Shown here one piece after another: positions 1 through 6,282 of a DNA stretch of 11,720 nucleotides; within the stretch, counting starts at the first letter, position 1; each line of letters opens with the position of its first letter. Location of the stretch: assembly GCA_030620935.1 (NCBI GenBank), contig JAUXIP010000029.1:1-11720 (forward strand). Reading direction: 5' to 3'. Position numbers and translations under genes: made by a program. Source of the stretch: Deltaproteobacteria bacterium (lineage in GTDB: Bacteria > Desulfobacterota_B > Binatia > UBA9968). The notes beneath the pieces were generated by a model, which did no database searches, was not told where the DNA came from, and worked only from the letters and a program-made list of their open reading frames with translations.

Positions 1-182
1 ACAAGGCCTAGGGCAGAGTCGCTGATGCCGAATGGCGCCACCATTGCCGGAAGCGCCGGCAGGATGAAGTTGACCCCCATCATCAACGCAAGGCTTGAGG
101 CATAAATTAGGGTGAGGCCTTTGCGCTGGACCGGTGCCAGCTCGCCTAAGCCAAACATTGCCGTGATGGAAAATGCGCGCAT
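1..182 (-). CDS. MFS transporter, N-terminal fragment
   Basis: Reading leftward from the ATG at 182-180 gives an open frame that runs off the left edge: about 60 residues with a short cytoplasmic start, a basic RKG before helix 1, then a hydrophobic helix with LMMGVNFILPALPAM and an FGIS loop. This pattern (helix 1, then a loop and the start of helix 2) is typical of major facilitator superfamily drug or metabolite transporters. A second in-frame ATG at 158-156 is an equally possible start, and neither has a clear Shine-Dalgarno sequence. The gene diverges from the IspH-like unit, so the 113-base gap between them should hold both promoters. The substrate cannot be told from this piece. Confidence 0.7.
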   Translation of the reverse strand, partial: MRAFSITAMFGLGELAPVQRKGLTLIYASSLALMMGVNFILPALPAMVAPFGISDSALGL

Positions 183-319
183 TGTCGCCAAGCTAAATCA
201 GTCTTGTCTTTTAATCAATCGGACAGTCTTTTTTGACTGAGGTGACGATCCGTGGTAACAGAGGTCTTATTGGCTTAAGATAAGAATAGAGAGTCTTGAG
301 TCGAATATGGGGGTATTGC
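183..319. promoter_or_regulatory. Divergent intergenic region with a possible promoter for the IspH-like unit
   Basis: This gap separates divergent genes. On the + strand a good -35-like TTGACT lies at 233-238, with a poor TAACAG 17 bases downstream at 256-261. An inverted repeat CAGTC/GACTG with a T6 loop (224-239) overlaps the -35 and could be an operator. The match at -10 is only 3 of 6, so the promoter is a guess. Confidence 0.25.
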
Positions 320-1210
320 ATGGAAGTCATCAAAGTCGACTTTAGCGATATCAAAGGTATCCCGCCGAGCGGGCTGTGTGTCGGCGTTCATCGGGCCGGC
401 GCCATTCACCAGAAAATGGTAAAAAAATATGGCGAGGGGCTGACGGTGTGGTCTCTAAGACCGGACTTGGATTTCGTGGCATTCAAGAAAGAAGGTCTTG
501 GAGAGAAGGGCATTCGATCCACCGATGACCTCGAATCCATTCGAAAAGAGGAAAAGCTTATCTACGGAGTCAGAGGAGCACCTATACAGATTCGCGAGAA
601 AGCCAAAGAGCAAGGGCTCGAGCTGCTTGCCGATGCGACCTGCCCGTTTGTCACGCAACAGGAAGAAGCGGAATTGGAGCTTTTGGAGCGAGGGTGTCAC
701 TTGGTGGTTCTGAGCAGTCGCACCCATCATGGTATTCCTCGCCTGATGGGAATCGCCAAGGATAAAGGACGCGAGGTCTTCATCGTCGAGAAGGAGGAGG
801 ATGTGGATGAGATCCGGCTCACTCGCTTTGAGCCGATCGGGGTCATTGTTCAGACGACTTTCTGGATCGAGACCTATAAGAAGATCATGGGTGTCATCTT
901 AGACCGTTTTGCCAATGTCCAGGTAAGAAACACGGCGTGCGTCGACTCCCTCCAGCGTCTGCCTGAAGTAGAGAAGCTCGCCAAGCAGGTAGACGCCATC
1001 GTCATCTTTGGGTGGACAGAGGGAATGACTAATCGAATGCTCGAGGTGGCGAATAACTTTAACTCTTCGGTTTATAAGATCGAGAAGGTTAATGACCTCC
1101 AGCCTCAGTGGTTTCAAGGAAAAGAAAAGGTCGGTGTCATTGGGGCCAATGAGACTCCCGAGTGGATGATCGACGAAGCAGTCGAGCGCATCAAGGCTAT
1201 GGCTGCTTAG
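320..1210 (+). CDS. Divergent IspH/LytB-like [4Fe-4S] protein
   Basis: The protein (296 residues) has the length and motif order of IspH (4-hydroxy-3-methylbut-2-enyl diphosphate reductase). The three cluster cysteines are present: C20 in LCVGVHRA, C108 in DATCPFV and C207 in NTAC. H136, the VQTT motif (176-180) and the C-terminal GANETPEW segment are also recognisable. Several residues known to handle the HMBPP substrate in true IspH are changed. The AHG histidine aligns with R85, the catalytic Glu of GHPEV aligns with G138, and the SxN phosphate motif is GMTN here. I therefore infer a paralogue with another substrate rather than the isoprenoid enzyme. The ATG at 320 is preferred over the in-frame TTG at 296, because GGGGGT lies just upstream and family proteins start near here. 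The ferredoxin follows after 10 bases, so it may be the electron donor. Confidence 0.8.
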   Translation: MEVIKVDFSDIKGIPPSGLCVGVHRAGAIHQKMVKKYGEGLTVWSLRPDLDFVAFKKEGLGEKGIRSTDDLESIRKEEKLIYGVRGAPIQIREKAKEQGLELLADATCPFVTQQEEAELELLERGCHLVVLSSRTHHGIPRLMGIAKDKGREVFIVEKEEDVDEIRLTRFEPIGVIVQTTFWIETYKKIMGVILDRFANVQVRNTACVDSLQRLPEVEKLAKQVDAIVIFGWTEGMTNRMLEVANNFNSSVYKIEKVNDLQPQWFQGKEKVGVIGANETPEWMIDEAVERIKAMAA

Positions 1211-1220
1211 GGTCGATTTC

Positions 1221-1502
1221 ATGCCCAAGGTTACTTTTCAGCCTCCCGACCAGACTTTTGAAGTCAAAGAAGGAACAACGATCCTTGTCGCCGCCATTCA
1301 AAACGGCGTGCATCTACGCCACGATTGTACGGAGGCGATTTGCGGCACCGACCGGGTTAAGATCTTGGCCGGCCGGGACAACTTAAGCGATAAAAACGAG
1401 AATGAGGAACTGACGCTGGAAATGTTGAATGCCGGCTCCAATGAGCGGCTGGGCTGCGTCGCAAAAATCCTCGGTGATGTGACCGTAGAAATCATCCCTT
1501 AG
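1221..1502 (+). CDS. Plant-type [2Fe-2S] ferredoxin with Asp at one ligand position
   Basis: The 93-residue protein has the ferredoxin beta-grasp pattern: an N-terminal strand PKVTFQPP, EGTTILVAAIQNGV before the cluster loop, the cluster loop, and a final LGC. The usual signature is Cys-x4-Cys-x2-Cys, then a distant Cys. Here it is C36 (DCTEAIC), C41, then D44 where the third Cys should be (CGTD rather than CGTC), and C79. The codon is GAC. The cluster may use Asp as its fourth ligand, which would be expected to shift the redox potential, or it may be incomplete. The gene starts 10 bases after the IspH-like gene, with TAGGGT ahead of the ATG, so it is co-transcribed and the likely electron partner of its neighbours. 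Confidence 0.85.
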   Translation: MPKVTFQPPDQTFEVKEGTTILVAAIQNGVHLRHDCTEAICGTDRVKILAGRDNLSDKNENEELTLEMLNAGSNERLGCVAKILGDVTVEIIP

Positions 1503-1586
1503 ATAACAACTCCGCTGAGATTCTCCCCTTCGCAGCTGCCGGTCTCTGATGCTGTAATCAGAAAGAGCAAAGCGCAGGAGATTTAT

Positions 1587-2690
1587 ATGGAAGCAAAAGC
1601 CATTTTAGCCCGGCCCGAGGATCATCGTGGTATTCTCACCATGTCGGAGGCAGTCAAGGCGATGTCGGAGGCTTTTCGCTATTGGGCTCACGACCCATTG
1701 GTGGCTGAGCTCCGGCGGCGCACGCATACCCCGAAAAATGTGCGCATCACTCTCCATCAGGGCGGGGCCCCTGCGTATGGCACCACGGGGATCATGACCC
1801 ATGCGGAACTCGTCCGGATCTTCGGCGATCAGCAGCGATACCCGCGCCGAGGCCGTCCCGTGCTGGTCCTCTACGATTCAGATAGAGCTGCCCTTAAGCT
1901 GATCCTAATCGGCGAAATGCACCCCAAAGAATTGCCTTACCCCAATAGTGTTGTCGCGATGCCTACTGCCTGCGCGTCTATGATAGGAACGGATCTGTTG
2001 GCAAAACAGAACTGCGAAGTGGCGGGCATCTTCGGCGCAGGAGACCAAGCAAAGTATCACCTCCTCGCCCTGACCTGTATTCGGCCTTCCATCAAAAAAG
2101 TACGTGTCTTTAGCCCTACGCTTGCGAAGAGAGCACAATTCGCAAAGGAGATGTCAAAGGTCCTTGGAATCGAAGTCATTGCGGTCAGCGGGCCGCGGGA
2201 AGTGGTTTCTGGAGCCGATGTGATTGTGTGTGCCACCAACTCAAACGTGCCTGTGTATAATGGCGACTGGCTGGAACCAGGACAACACGTGACGTCCATC
2301 GTTTCGAGCAATATCGCTTTGCTCAAGAGAGGCTTTGTCAAACAGATGCGCCGCGAAGTCGACGACAAGACGTTGGAGCGTGCCGATGTGCTGATGACCA
2401 ATGTCTGGGGACAGGAGGAGCTTGATTTGACGGCCGTGTTCTGGGAAATCTCTAAGGACCGTCCTGAACTGGGCAAGAAGATCGTCGATGCCGGCCAGGT
2501 GATTCGCGGCGACCGGCAGGGCCGAACCAACGATGAGCAGATCACCTACTTTAAGAACTGTGCGTTTTGGGGGATCGGGGCGGCTGCCCTCGGCGGTCTG
2601 ATCTACGATAGACTTTTGGAACAAGGCAAAGGAGTGGTCCTCGATTTCGATCCTTACGAATACTACGATAAGGAGTGGAGCGAGGATTAA
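1587..2690 (+). CDS. Ornithine cyclodeaminase / mu-crystallin family protein
   Basis: The 367-residue protein carries a Rossmann dinucleotide-binding motif, GIFGAGDQAKYHLLAL (about 151-166), preceded by the family's MPTACASMIGTDLLA helix. It is followed by VFSPTLAKRAQFAKEM and by SGADVIVCATNSNVPVYNGDWLEPGQHVTSI. This order is that of ornithine cyclodeaminase/mu-crystallin proteins, which bind NAD(P)H and act on amino or imino acids. The segment usually holding the substrate-binding Lys (GxKxV...P) reads TTGIMTHAEL here and has no Lys, so ornithine cyclisation is doubtful. The C-terminal tail is acidic and Tyr-rich (DPYEYYDKEW). A strong AGGAG (1576-1580) sits 6 bases before the ATG. The gene follows the ferredoxin by 84 bases on the same strand. 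A reductase or dehydrogenase fed by its neighbours is an inference. Confidence 0.8.
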   Translation: MEAKAILARPEDHRGILTMSEAVKAMSEAFRYWAHDPLVAELRRRTHTPKNVRITLHQGGAPAYGTTGIMTHAELVRIFGDQQRYPRRGRPVLVLYDSDRAALKLILIGEMHPKELPYPNSVVAMPTACASMIGTDLLAKQNCEVAGIFGAGDQAKYHLLALTCIRPSIKKVRVFSPTLAKRAQFAKEMSKVLGIEVIAVSGPREVVSGADVIVCATNSNVPVYNGDWLEPGQHVTSIVSSNIALLKRGFVKQMRREVDDKTLERADVLMTNVWGQEELDLTAVFWEISKDRPELGKKIVDAGQVIRGDRQGRTNDEQITYFKNCAFWGIGAAALGGLIYDRLLEQGKGVVLDFDPYEYYDKEWSED

Positions 2691-2817
2691 CGGCAGGCTC
2701 TAACTGGCTGCGTCCACCGGCTAGATGGCCCAATTTTAGGAAATATTGGGAGCGCAGTGCGCGCAAAACAATACCCCTTCGCGTGCTTTTGACGGCCCTG
2801 GTTCTATTGGAGTACCG
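2691..2817. terminator. Convergent intergenic region with a weak bidirectional terminator candidate
   Basis: Two convergent genes end on either side of this stretch. The inverted repeat CCCAAT (2729-2734) / ATTGGG (2745-2750) with a 10-base loop could fold in both transcripts, but no T-run follows. Termination here is expected from the layout more than shown by the sequence. Confidence 0.25.
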
Positions 2818-3720
2818 CTACGGTTGTGTGTCTCGCTCATCGACCAATCGCTCTTTTTCAAAAAAGCTCCAGTTCTCAGTGAATTCCGGAGCAGCACTTT
2901 GGCCTAGTCGAATGCCGGTCTGGCTAGCAATAAGGTAGTTTCCGCTAATTTGAGGACGCGTAAAATCCAGGCTGGATATGGCCAAGATATTTTTGAAAAA
3001 AACATTATCACTTACTACTGCTTGAGATCGATCAGCGATCAATATGGCCGAGGTGTTGAAGCGGAACCAGTTGTCCTGTATGCGACCCTGGGCTTTATCA
3101 TATAACGCCACACCAGTTGGATTGGCGCTAAGCGTGCTGTCTTCGACGGTAAGGGAAGATTGATGAAAGGCCTCAACCGCAGCTAAGTTGGACTTGAAGG
3201 TGGTATTCTTAATATTCGCCTTGGAGTGATCGAAGAGAGCTACAGCTGTGTCCGCGAGATAGATGGATGCATGATTGATCTCTACTTGGCCTTTCTTTAC
3301 CGCGACTATGCCTCCCCAGGAGGATGCCCGAGTTTCTTTTAAGTCGGCCACTGAGATCCCGGAGAACCAACCCCCTTCAAGCGAGAGTGTTCCCTCAACG
3401 ACAATATCGATCAGCCCTGGGCGGGTGATTTCTCTTGGTGCGCCTCGAAGGTTGCGGGAAATTCCGAGGTCCCAGACACTTTTCCCAGGGGTGAGGTTTA
3501 TCGTGGACCCCGCCTGCACCACCAAGGTGCGACCGGTGGGAATATGTAGGTCTCCGGTTAGGACAGTGGTTCCGCTCCAGGTTTCATCTTTCTGAAGCCT
3601 GCCAAACCTGCCTTCAGGCGGCCCAGTCTGAGCTTGGGCACACCCATAAGCTTGGGCTAGTAAAAGTATGAGAGCACTGATGAGCCAAAGGAAAAGAGAG
3701 CGGGCCCGCTCTTGGGACAT
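2818..3720 (-). CDS. Exported right-handed beta-helix repeat protein
   Basis: The 300-residue protein begins with RAR, then a hydrophobic stretch LFLWLISALILLLAQAYG and an AQA site, a likely signal peptide, so it is exported. The region from about 130 to 280 is a run of rungs of about 22 residues with repeating patterns such as ADTAVALFDHSKANIKNTTF, NPTGVALYDKAQGRIQDNWF and NTSAILIADRSQAVVSDNVF. These are typical of parallel beta-helix (PbH1, NosD- or pectate-lyase-like) folds. No catalytic residues can be assigned. I use the ATG at 3720, 5 bases after the merT stop. The upstream in-frame start at 3810 would overlap merT by about 85 bases and add residues ahead of the signal peptide. It is the last gene of the metal operon, so a periplasmic or surface role linked to the transporter is inferred. 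Confidence 0.75.
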   Translation of the reverse strand: MSQERARSLFLWLISALILLLAQAYGCAQAQTGPPEGRFGRLQKDETWSGTTVLTGDLHIPTGRTLVVQAGSTINLTPGKSVWDLGISRNLRGAPREITRPGLIDIVVEGTLSLEGGWFSGISVADLKETRASSWGGIVAVKKGQVEINHASIYLADTAVALFDHSKANIKNTTFKSNLAAVEAFHQSSLTVEDSTLSANPTGVALYDKAQGRIQDNWFRFNTSAILIADRSQAVVSDNVFFKNILAISSLDFTRPQISGNYLIASQTGIRLGQSAAPEFTENWSFFEKERLVDERDTQP

Positions 3721-3725
3721 AGATA

Positions 3726-4109
3726 TCACCAGTAACCTATAAGATCGAGCAGAGGAACAAGAAGATACGAGAGAAAAAGTGCCAGTAAAAAGCCACCGGA
3801 AGAGATCCACAAGGTGATCTTATGCAACTTGCCTTTTGTGTGGGGGCCGGCTACCTCGCAGCTACTATCCAATGGACACTCTTTGACTGGCCTGTAGGTG
3901 ACATAAAAAGACAGACCTAAAAGTACAGCCGTAGATAAAAAGATCCATTCCTTGTAGCGGGAAAGTGTAACGAGAAACCCCGCCTGAGCTACAATGGAAG
4001 CCATCACTGAGCCAAACCCTAGCCCTACCAGGGCTATGGGTAGAGCTCAGCAGACCAGAGATACAAGAGAAAAGAACGTGCTTAAAAGGCCGCTGAGTTT
4101 TTCTTTCAT
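3726..4109 (-). CDS. merT: MerT-like mercuric transporter, selenocysteine-containing (Cys-Sec)
   Basis: Read through the TGA at 4049-4047, the frame from the ATG at 4109 gives 127 residues that align end to end with MerT, the inner-membrane Hg(II) importer (about 116 residues). Helix 1 has SLVSLVC(U)ALPIALVGLGF, where MerT has CC followed by LGPLVLxALGF, so C20-U21 match the metal-receiving Cys pair. Helix 2 is WIFLSTAVLLGLSFYVTY. The cytoplasmic loop RPVKECPLDSSC keeps the second Cys-x5-Cys pair (C78, C84), and helix 3 ends at LLVPLLDLIG. GGGAG lies 8 bases before the ATG and 17 bases separate it from the HMA gene upstream. A 7-bp hairpin with a GGU loop follows the TGA. The gene also stops on TGA (3728-3726), so TGA has two meanings in one message. 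Standard gene finding would call only residues 35-127 and lose the key pair. Mercury as substrate rests on family membership. Confidence 0.88.
4020..4036 (-). promoter_or_regulatory. Bacterial SECIS hairpin in merT mRNA
   Basis: In the mRNA, UAGCCCU-GGU-AGGGCUA forms a perfect 7-bp stem with a 3-base GGU apical loop (4029-4027). The stem starts 10 bases after the UGA and the loop lies 18-20 bases after it. This is inside the roughly 16-37 base window known for bacterial SECIS elements, which need G early in the loop for SelB binding. The same bases encode helix 1. Confidence 0.82.
4047..4049 (-). other. In-frame TGA, predicted selenocysteine codon 21 of merT
   Basis: The codons read GTC TGC TGA GCT CTA CCC, giving V-C-U-A-L-P. 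The TGA takes the place of the second Cys of the conserved MerT Cys-Cys pair. The frame stays open and family-like on both sides. Confidence 0.85.
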
Positions 4110-4126
4110 CTGGATCACTCCCTTTT

Positions 4127-4636
4127 TTAAAGGGCTTCTATCGTTTCAACAGTCCAGAGGCGCACCCTGATCCGGTCTGCAGCAATCTTAAGAGAAAGCT
4201 TGAGTTCACTCGCTCTTTTCAAAAGGGCCTCCACTTTTTCGTTTTTTGAAGGCTTTAGGAACATTATCTGATCGTTTCCATCCACTTGAATGGCCAGTTT
4301 CCCTTCCTGCTCGATTAGCTTTCCGTTGACCGTAATCTGGATGTCTTCGAGAGTAAGCCCGCCGTCTTTTACTGCTCGTGCCAGCCTTTCGATATCCAGT
4401 CTGGTTCCCTTTTTCAATGTGACATCGGCCACGCCCCGGTCCAGCCATGCCCTGGCCGATTCCACTCCGGGCACCCGTGACAGGTTCTTTTCCAACGCGC
4501 GCTCGCAGAACTCACAGGTCATGCCAAGGAGGTTAATCCTGATCTTTTGAAAATCGGCGTGAGTCAATTCGGGGGCCATCAAGGTGAGAAACAAGACTGC
4601 CGTAAAGGCACAAAAAGAGGTTCTTTTTCTGTTCAT
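4127..4636 (-). CDS. Periplasmic MerP-like HMA-domain protein with CxxC
   Basis: The 169-residue protein starts with NRKR, a hydrophobic stretch and a THADFQ cleavage region (about 1-28), so it is exported. An HMA (heavy-metal-associated) domain follows, with GMTCEFCERALEKNL (C41 and C44), VPGVESARAWLDRGVADVTL and a final GGLTLEDI. This is the MerP ferredoxin-like fold, which binds Hg(II) or similar ions and passes them to MerT. The 80 or so residues after the HMA domain are an extension absent from classical MerP. They start ITVNGKLIEQEGKLAIQ and are shared with the second HMA protein at 10804-11304. AGGAGG sits 8 bases before the ATG. The Cys-rich small gene lies upstream and merT is 17 bases downstream, so it should feed metal to the Cys-Sec pair of that transporter. 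Confidence 0.85.
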   Translation of the reverse strand: MNRKRTSFCAFTAVLFLTLMAPELTHADFQKIRINLLGMTCEFCERALEKNLSRVPGVESARAWLDRGVADVTLKKGTRLDIERLARAVKDGGLTLEDIQITVNGKLIEQEGKLAIQVDGNDQIMFLKPSKNEKVEALLKRASELKLSLKIAADRIRVRLWTVETIEAL

Positions 4637-4663
4637 TTTAAAATCCTCCTTTCTATCTATAAC

Positions 4664-4801
4664 CTAATTGTTCTGATTCTGGTTCCGATCATCCGTGTCC
4701 CCCTTTGCTTGTTTCTCTTGCTCTTGCGTCTTTTCTTTAGGAGACTCAAGCGTTACCAGATCCTCACAACCGCAGCCGCAATCCCCATTGCCACAAGACA
4801 T
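4664..4801 (-). CDS. Small Cys-rich protein, putative cytoplasmic metal binder
   Basis: A 45-residue gene fills the space between the barrel protein and the HMA protein. It starts ATG at 4801 with GGGGAGG about 8 bases upstream and stops TAG at 4666-4664. The N-terminus is MSCGNGDCGCGCEDL, giving C3, C8, C10 and C12 (C-x4-C-x-C-x-C). The rest is a hydrophilic tail rich in Lys, Glu, Gln and Asn with no further Cys. There is no signal peptide, so it should stay in the cytoplasm. The clustered Cys and its position in a metal operon suggest binding or relaying of the imported ion, as a miniature metallothionein or chaperone. I recognise no family. The good ribosome-binding site and tight spacing (20 bases after the barrel gene) support it being real. 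Confidence 0.72.
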   Translation of the reverse strand: MSCGNGDCGCGCEDLVTLESPKEKTQEQEKQAKGDTDDRNQNQNN

Positions 4802-4821
4802 AAGATTCACCTCCCCTCTTT

Positions 4822-5739
4822 TTAAAATAGGCTCCGAAAACCAAAAACAAAACGGATACCGGGACTAAGCTGGTTACCACGGAGATTCTCGACTACTGGA
4901 ATCTGCGCTGCAACCTCCCAAGAGAAAACCCTTTCGGTATAAGGGACAGTCCCCTGAATCCCGGGGGTTAGAAACAAGAGATATCCACCCGTACCTGCTT
5001 TTCTATGGCCATCTTTCTCCGCTTTCCCAGCATATTCGCCGTTGAGCTCCAGAATCAGACTTGTCTCCGGTCGGATAATGAAGCGGTATTCCGCAGCCAG
5101 ATTGTGGATCAGTTTGTTCCCGAAGCGGAAGTCTTGGGTACCTTCCGTGTTGATCCGGTAGAAGAGGTTGGCATGCCACGCGAAGCGCAGGGAAATCCGA
5201 TGGGTGAATATCGGGCCAAGGATGAAATCTGTGGATCCGGTTCCGGGCTGCAACTTTGGCTCCAGCAGCTTTCCTTGTGAGTCTCTATCGTTGACCCGCC
5301 CCGTGGGGAGTTTTAGGGCACCCAAGAAGGCGGCCTGCTCGCTGTATTGAAACGCATCTCTCTGGTAGAACTTGTAGAACGTAAAGAGCGTAAGATCTCC
5401 GATGCCTGAAGAGACCCGCTTCCGGCGGGCTCCATCCACGGTTTCTTTCAGTTCCCTCTCCACAAAAGGAAGATTAGCCCCCAGTGTCCAATTGTATTTG
5501 AGGCCGTAGGCGACAGTCATAGCTGCAATGCCTTCTTCTCGTCGCCGGTCTCCACGAGTGGTATCCGAGAACGTCCCTCTCGCACGCCAGCCCCAGAGGC
5601 CGAGTGGCAATGTTGGGGCCTGCTCGCTCACGATGGGAAAGCCCCAGACAGATGCCTGAGGAACGGCGATCAGTAAAATTAATCCCAGGAACGTGGTTAA
5701 GAGCACTTTAGGGAAACTACTCATTGCTTTCGCGATCAT
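4822..5739 (-). CDS. Outer-membrane beta-barrel protein (Phenol_MetA_deg-like), first gene of module A
   Basis: The 305-residue protein has a signal peptide (about 6-33, LLTTFLGLILLIAVPQASVWG). Alternating beta-strand patterns follow to the last residue, which is Phe, as usual for outer-membrane barrels. The segments LGALKLPTGRVNDRDSQG and LQPGTGSTDFILGPIF resemble the putative phenol-degradation/transporter barrel family (Phenol_MetA_deg). The C-terminus, including LELNGEY, LTPGIQ and FGFRSLF, is similar to that of the partial gene at the right edge, so the two are paralogues. I use the ATG at 5739 (AAAGG about 7 bases upstream); M6 at 5724 is an alternative. It lies 23 bases below a MerR-type promoter and heads the metal operon. 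Passage of the metal or of an organic ligand across the outer membrane is a guess. Confidence 0.72.
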   Translation of the reverse strand: MIAKAMSSFPKVLLTTFLGLILLIAVPQASVWGFPIVSEQAPTLPLGLWGWRARGTFSDTTRGDRRREEGIAAMTVAYGLKYNWTLGANLPFVERELKETVDGARRKRVSSGIGDLTLFTFYKFYQRDAFQYSEQAAFLGALKLPTGRVNDRDSQGKLLEPKLQPGTGSTDFILGPIFTHRISLRFAWHANLFYRINTEGTQDFRFGNKLIHNLAAEYRFIIRPETSLILELNGEYAGKAEKDGHRKAGTGGYLLFLTPGIQGTVPYTERVFSWEVAAQIPVVENLRGNQLSPGIRFVFGFRSLF

Positions 5740-5762
5740 TTCCGGCCTTTAGCTTGAAACTT

Positions 5763-5794
5763 ACTTTAACCCTTCCCCTAAAGGGGAGAGTCAA
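5763..5794 (-). promoter_or_regulatory. MerR-type promoter/operator of the metal operon
   Basis: On the minus strand a -35 TTGACT (5794-5789) and a -10 TAAAGT (5768-5763) are separated by 20 bases. That is the overlong spacing that MerR-family activators correct by untwisting DNA. The spacer holds the dyad TCCCC-TTTA-GGGGA. The predicted transcript starts about 17 bases before the ATG at 5739. Confidence 0.75.
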
Positions 5795-5819
5795 GCCCCC
5801 GTCGCTTATTTTTTTTCTG

Positions 5820-6275
5820 CTATTGGCCCAGAATGTTGAGACCCGGTCGGGACGGCATCGGCCTAGGTGGGATCTCAGAGCAGATGCAAAAGCCTTGGGG
5901 AAGAGGAGTCTTCCTAGATCCCTTTTGTATCTTTTTAAGCTCTTCTCGCAGCAGGCTTAGCTCCCGGAGCTTTCGGTCGATCTCCTCGATCTGGTTATTG
6001 ACCAACTTTTGAAGACGGGGCTTAAGCCTCTGACAGTCACAGCCTTGCCCCTTGAGGGATTCAACGATCTCCTTGATCTGCCAGAGCTTCAAGCCGAGCA
6101 GTTTAGTCCTTTGTACCAGCCTTAGCCGCCTGAGGTCTGTTTCCGTGTAAAGCCTGTAGCCTGAAGAAAAAGTTCTTCCCGGTGATGGTATCAATCCTAT
6201 CTTTTCATAAAAGCGGATGGCCTTAACAGAGAGACCAGTCTCCCTCGCCACTTGCCCTATCTTTAATGCCTTCAT
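5820..6275 (-). CDS. MerR-family metal-responsive regulator
   Basis: The 151-residue protein has the MerR winged helix-turn-helix at its N-terminus (LKIGQVARETGLSVKAIRFY, then SGYRLYTETDLRRLRLV). A dimerisation helix and a Cys-bearing C-terminal loop follow. C79 and C81 (GCDC) stand at the start of the dimerisation helix, and C130 and C132 (FCIC) lie near the end. A Cys at the 79 position is known from sensors of divalent metals (ZntR, MerR), while Cu(I) sensors have Ser there, so Hg, Zn, Cd or Pb is likely. A longer frame from 6323 would place the operator inside the gene. The ATG at 6284 overlaps the -10 box. I choose 6275, which falls at the predicted transcript start and matches family N-termini. 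It sits upstream of the operon it should control, on the same strand. Confidence 0.85.
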   Translation of the reverse strand: MKALKIGQVARETGLSVKAIRFYEKIGLIPSPGRTFSSGYRLYTETDLRRLRLVQRTKLLGLKLWQIKEIVESLKGQGCDCQRLKPRLQKLVNNQIEEIDRKLRELSLLREELKKIQKGSRKTPLPQGFCICSEIPPRPMPSRPGLNILGQ

Positions 6276-6282
6276 GATTTTC

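Noticed and set aside
296..319. TTG at 296 as start of the IspH-like gene
   Set aside because: The extra eight residues do not look family-like. The ATG at 320 has a G-rich site upstream, though TTG cannot be fully excluded.
1545..1562. Hairpin TCTGAT/ATCAGA before the OCD gene
   Set aside because: A 6-bp stem with no T-run and no known regulatory pattern; it could be chance.
2057..2545. 162-residue minus-strand open frame inside the OCD gene
   Set aside because: It is a shadow of the plus-strand gene, with biased Ser/Thr/Arg composition and no domain.
3726..4109. Reading merT as a pseudogene broken by a stop codon
   Set aside because: The frame is open except for a TGA exactly at a conserved Cys, the start signals are intact and a SECIS-type hairpin follows. 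Decay would not choose this site.
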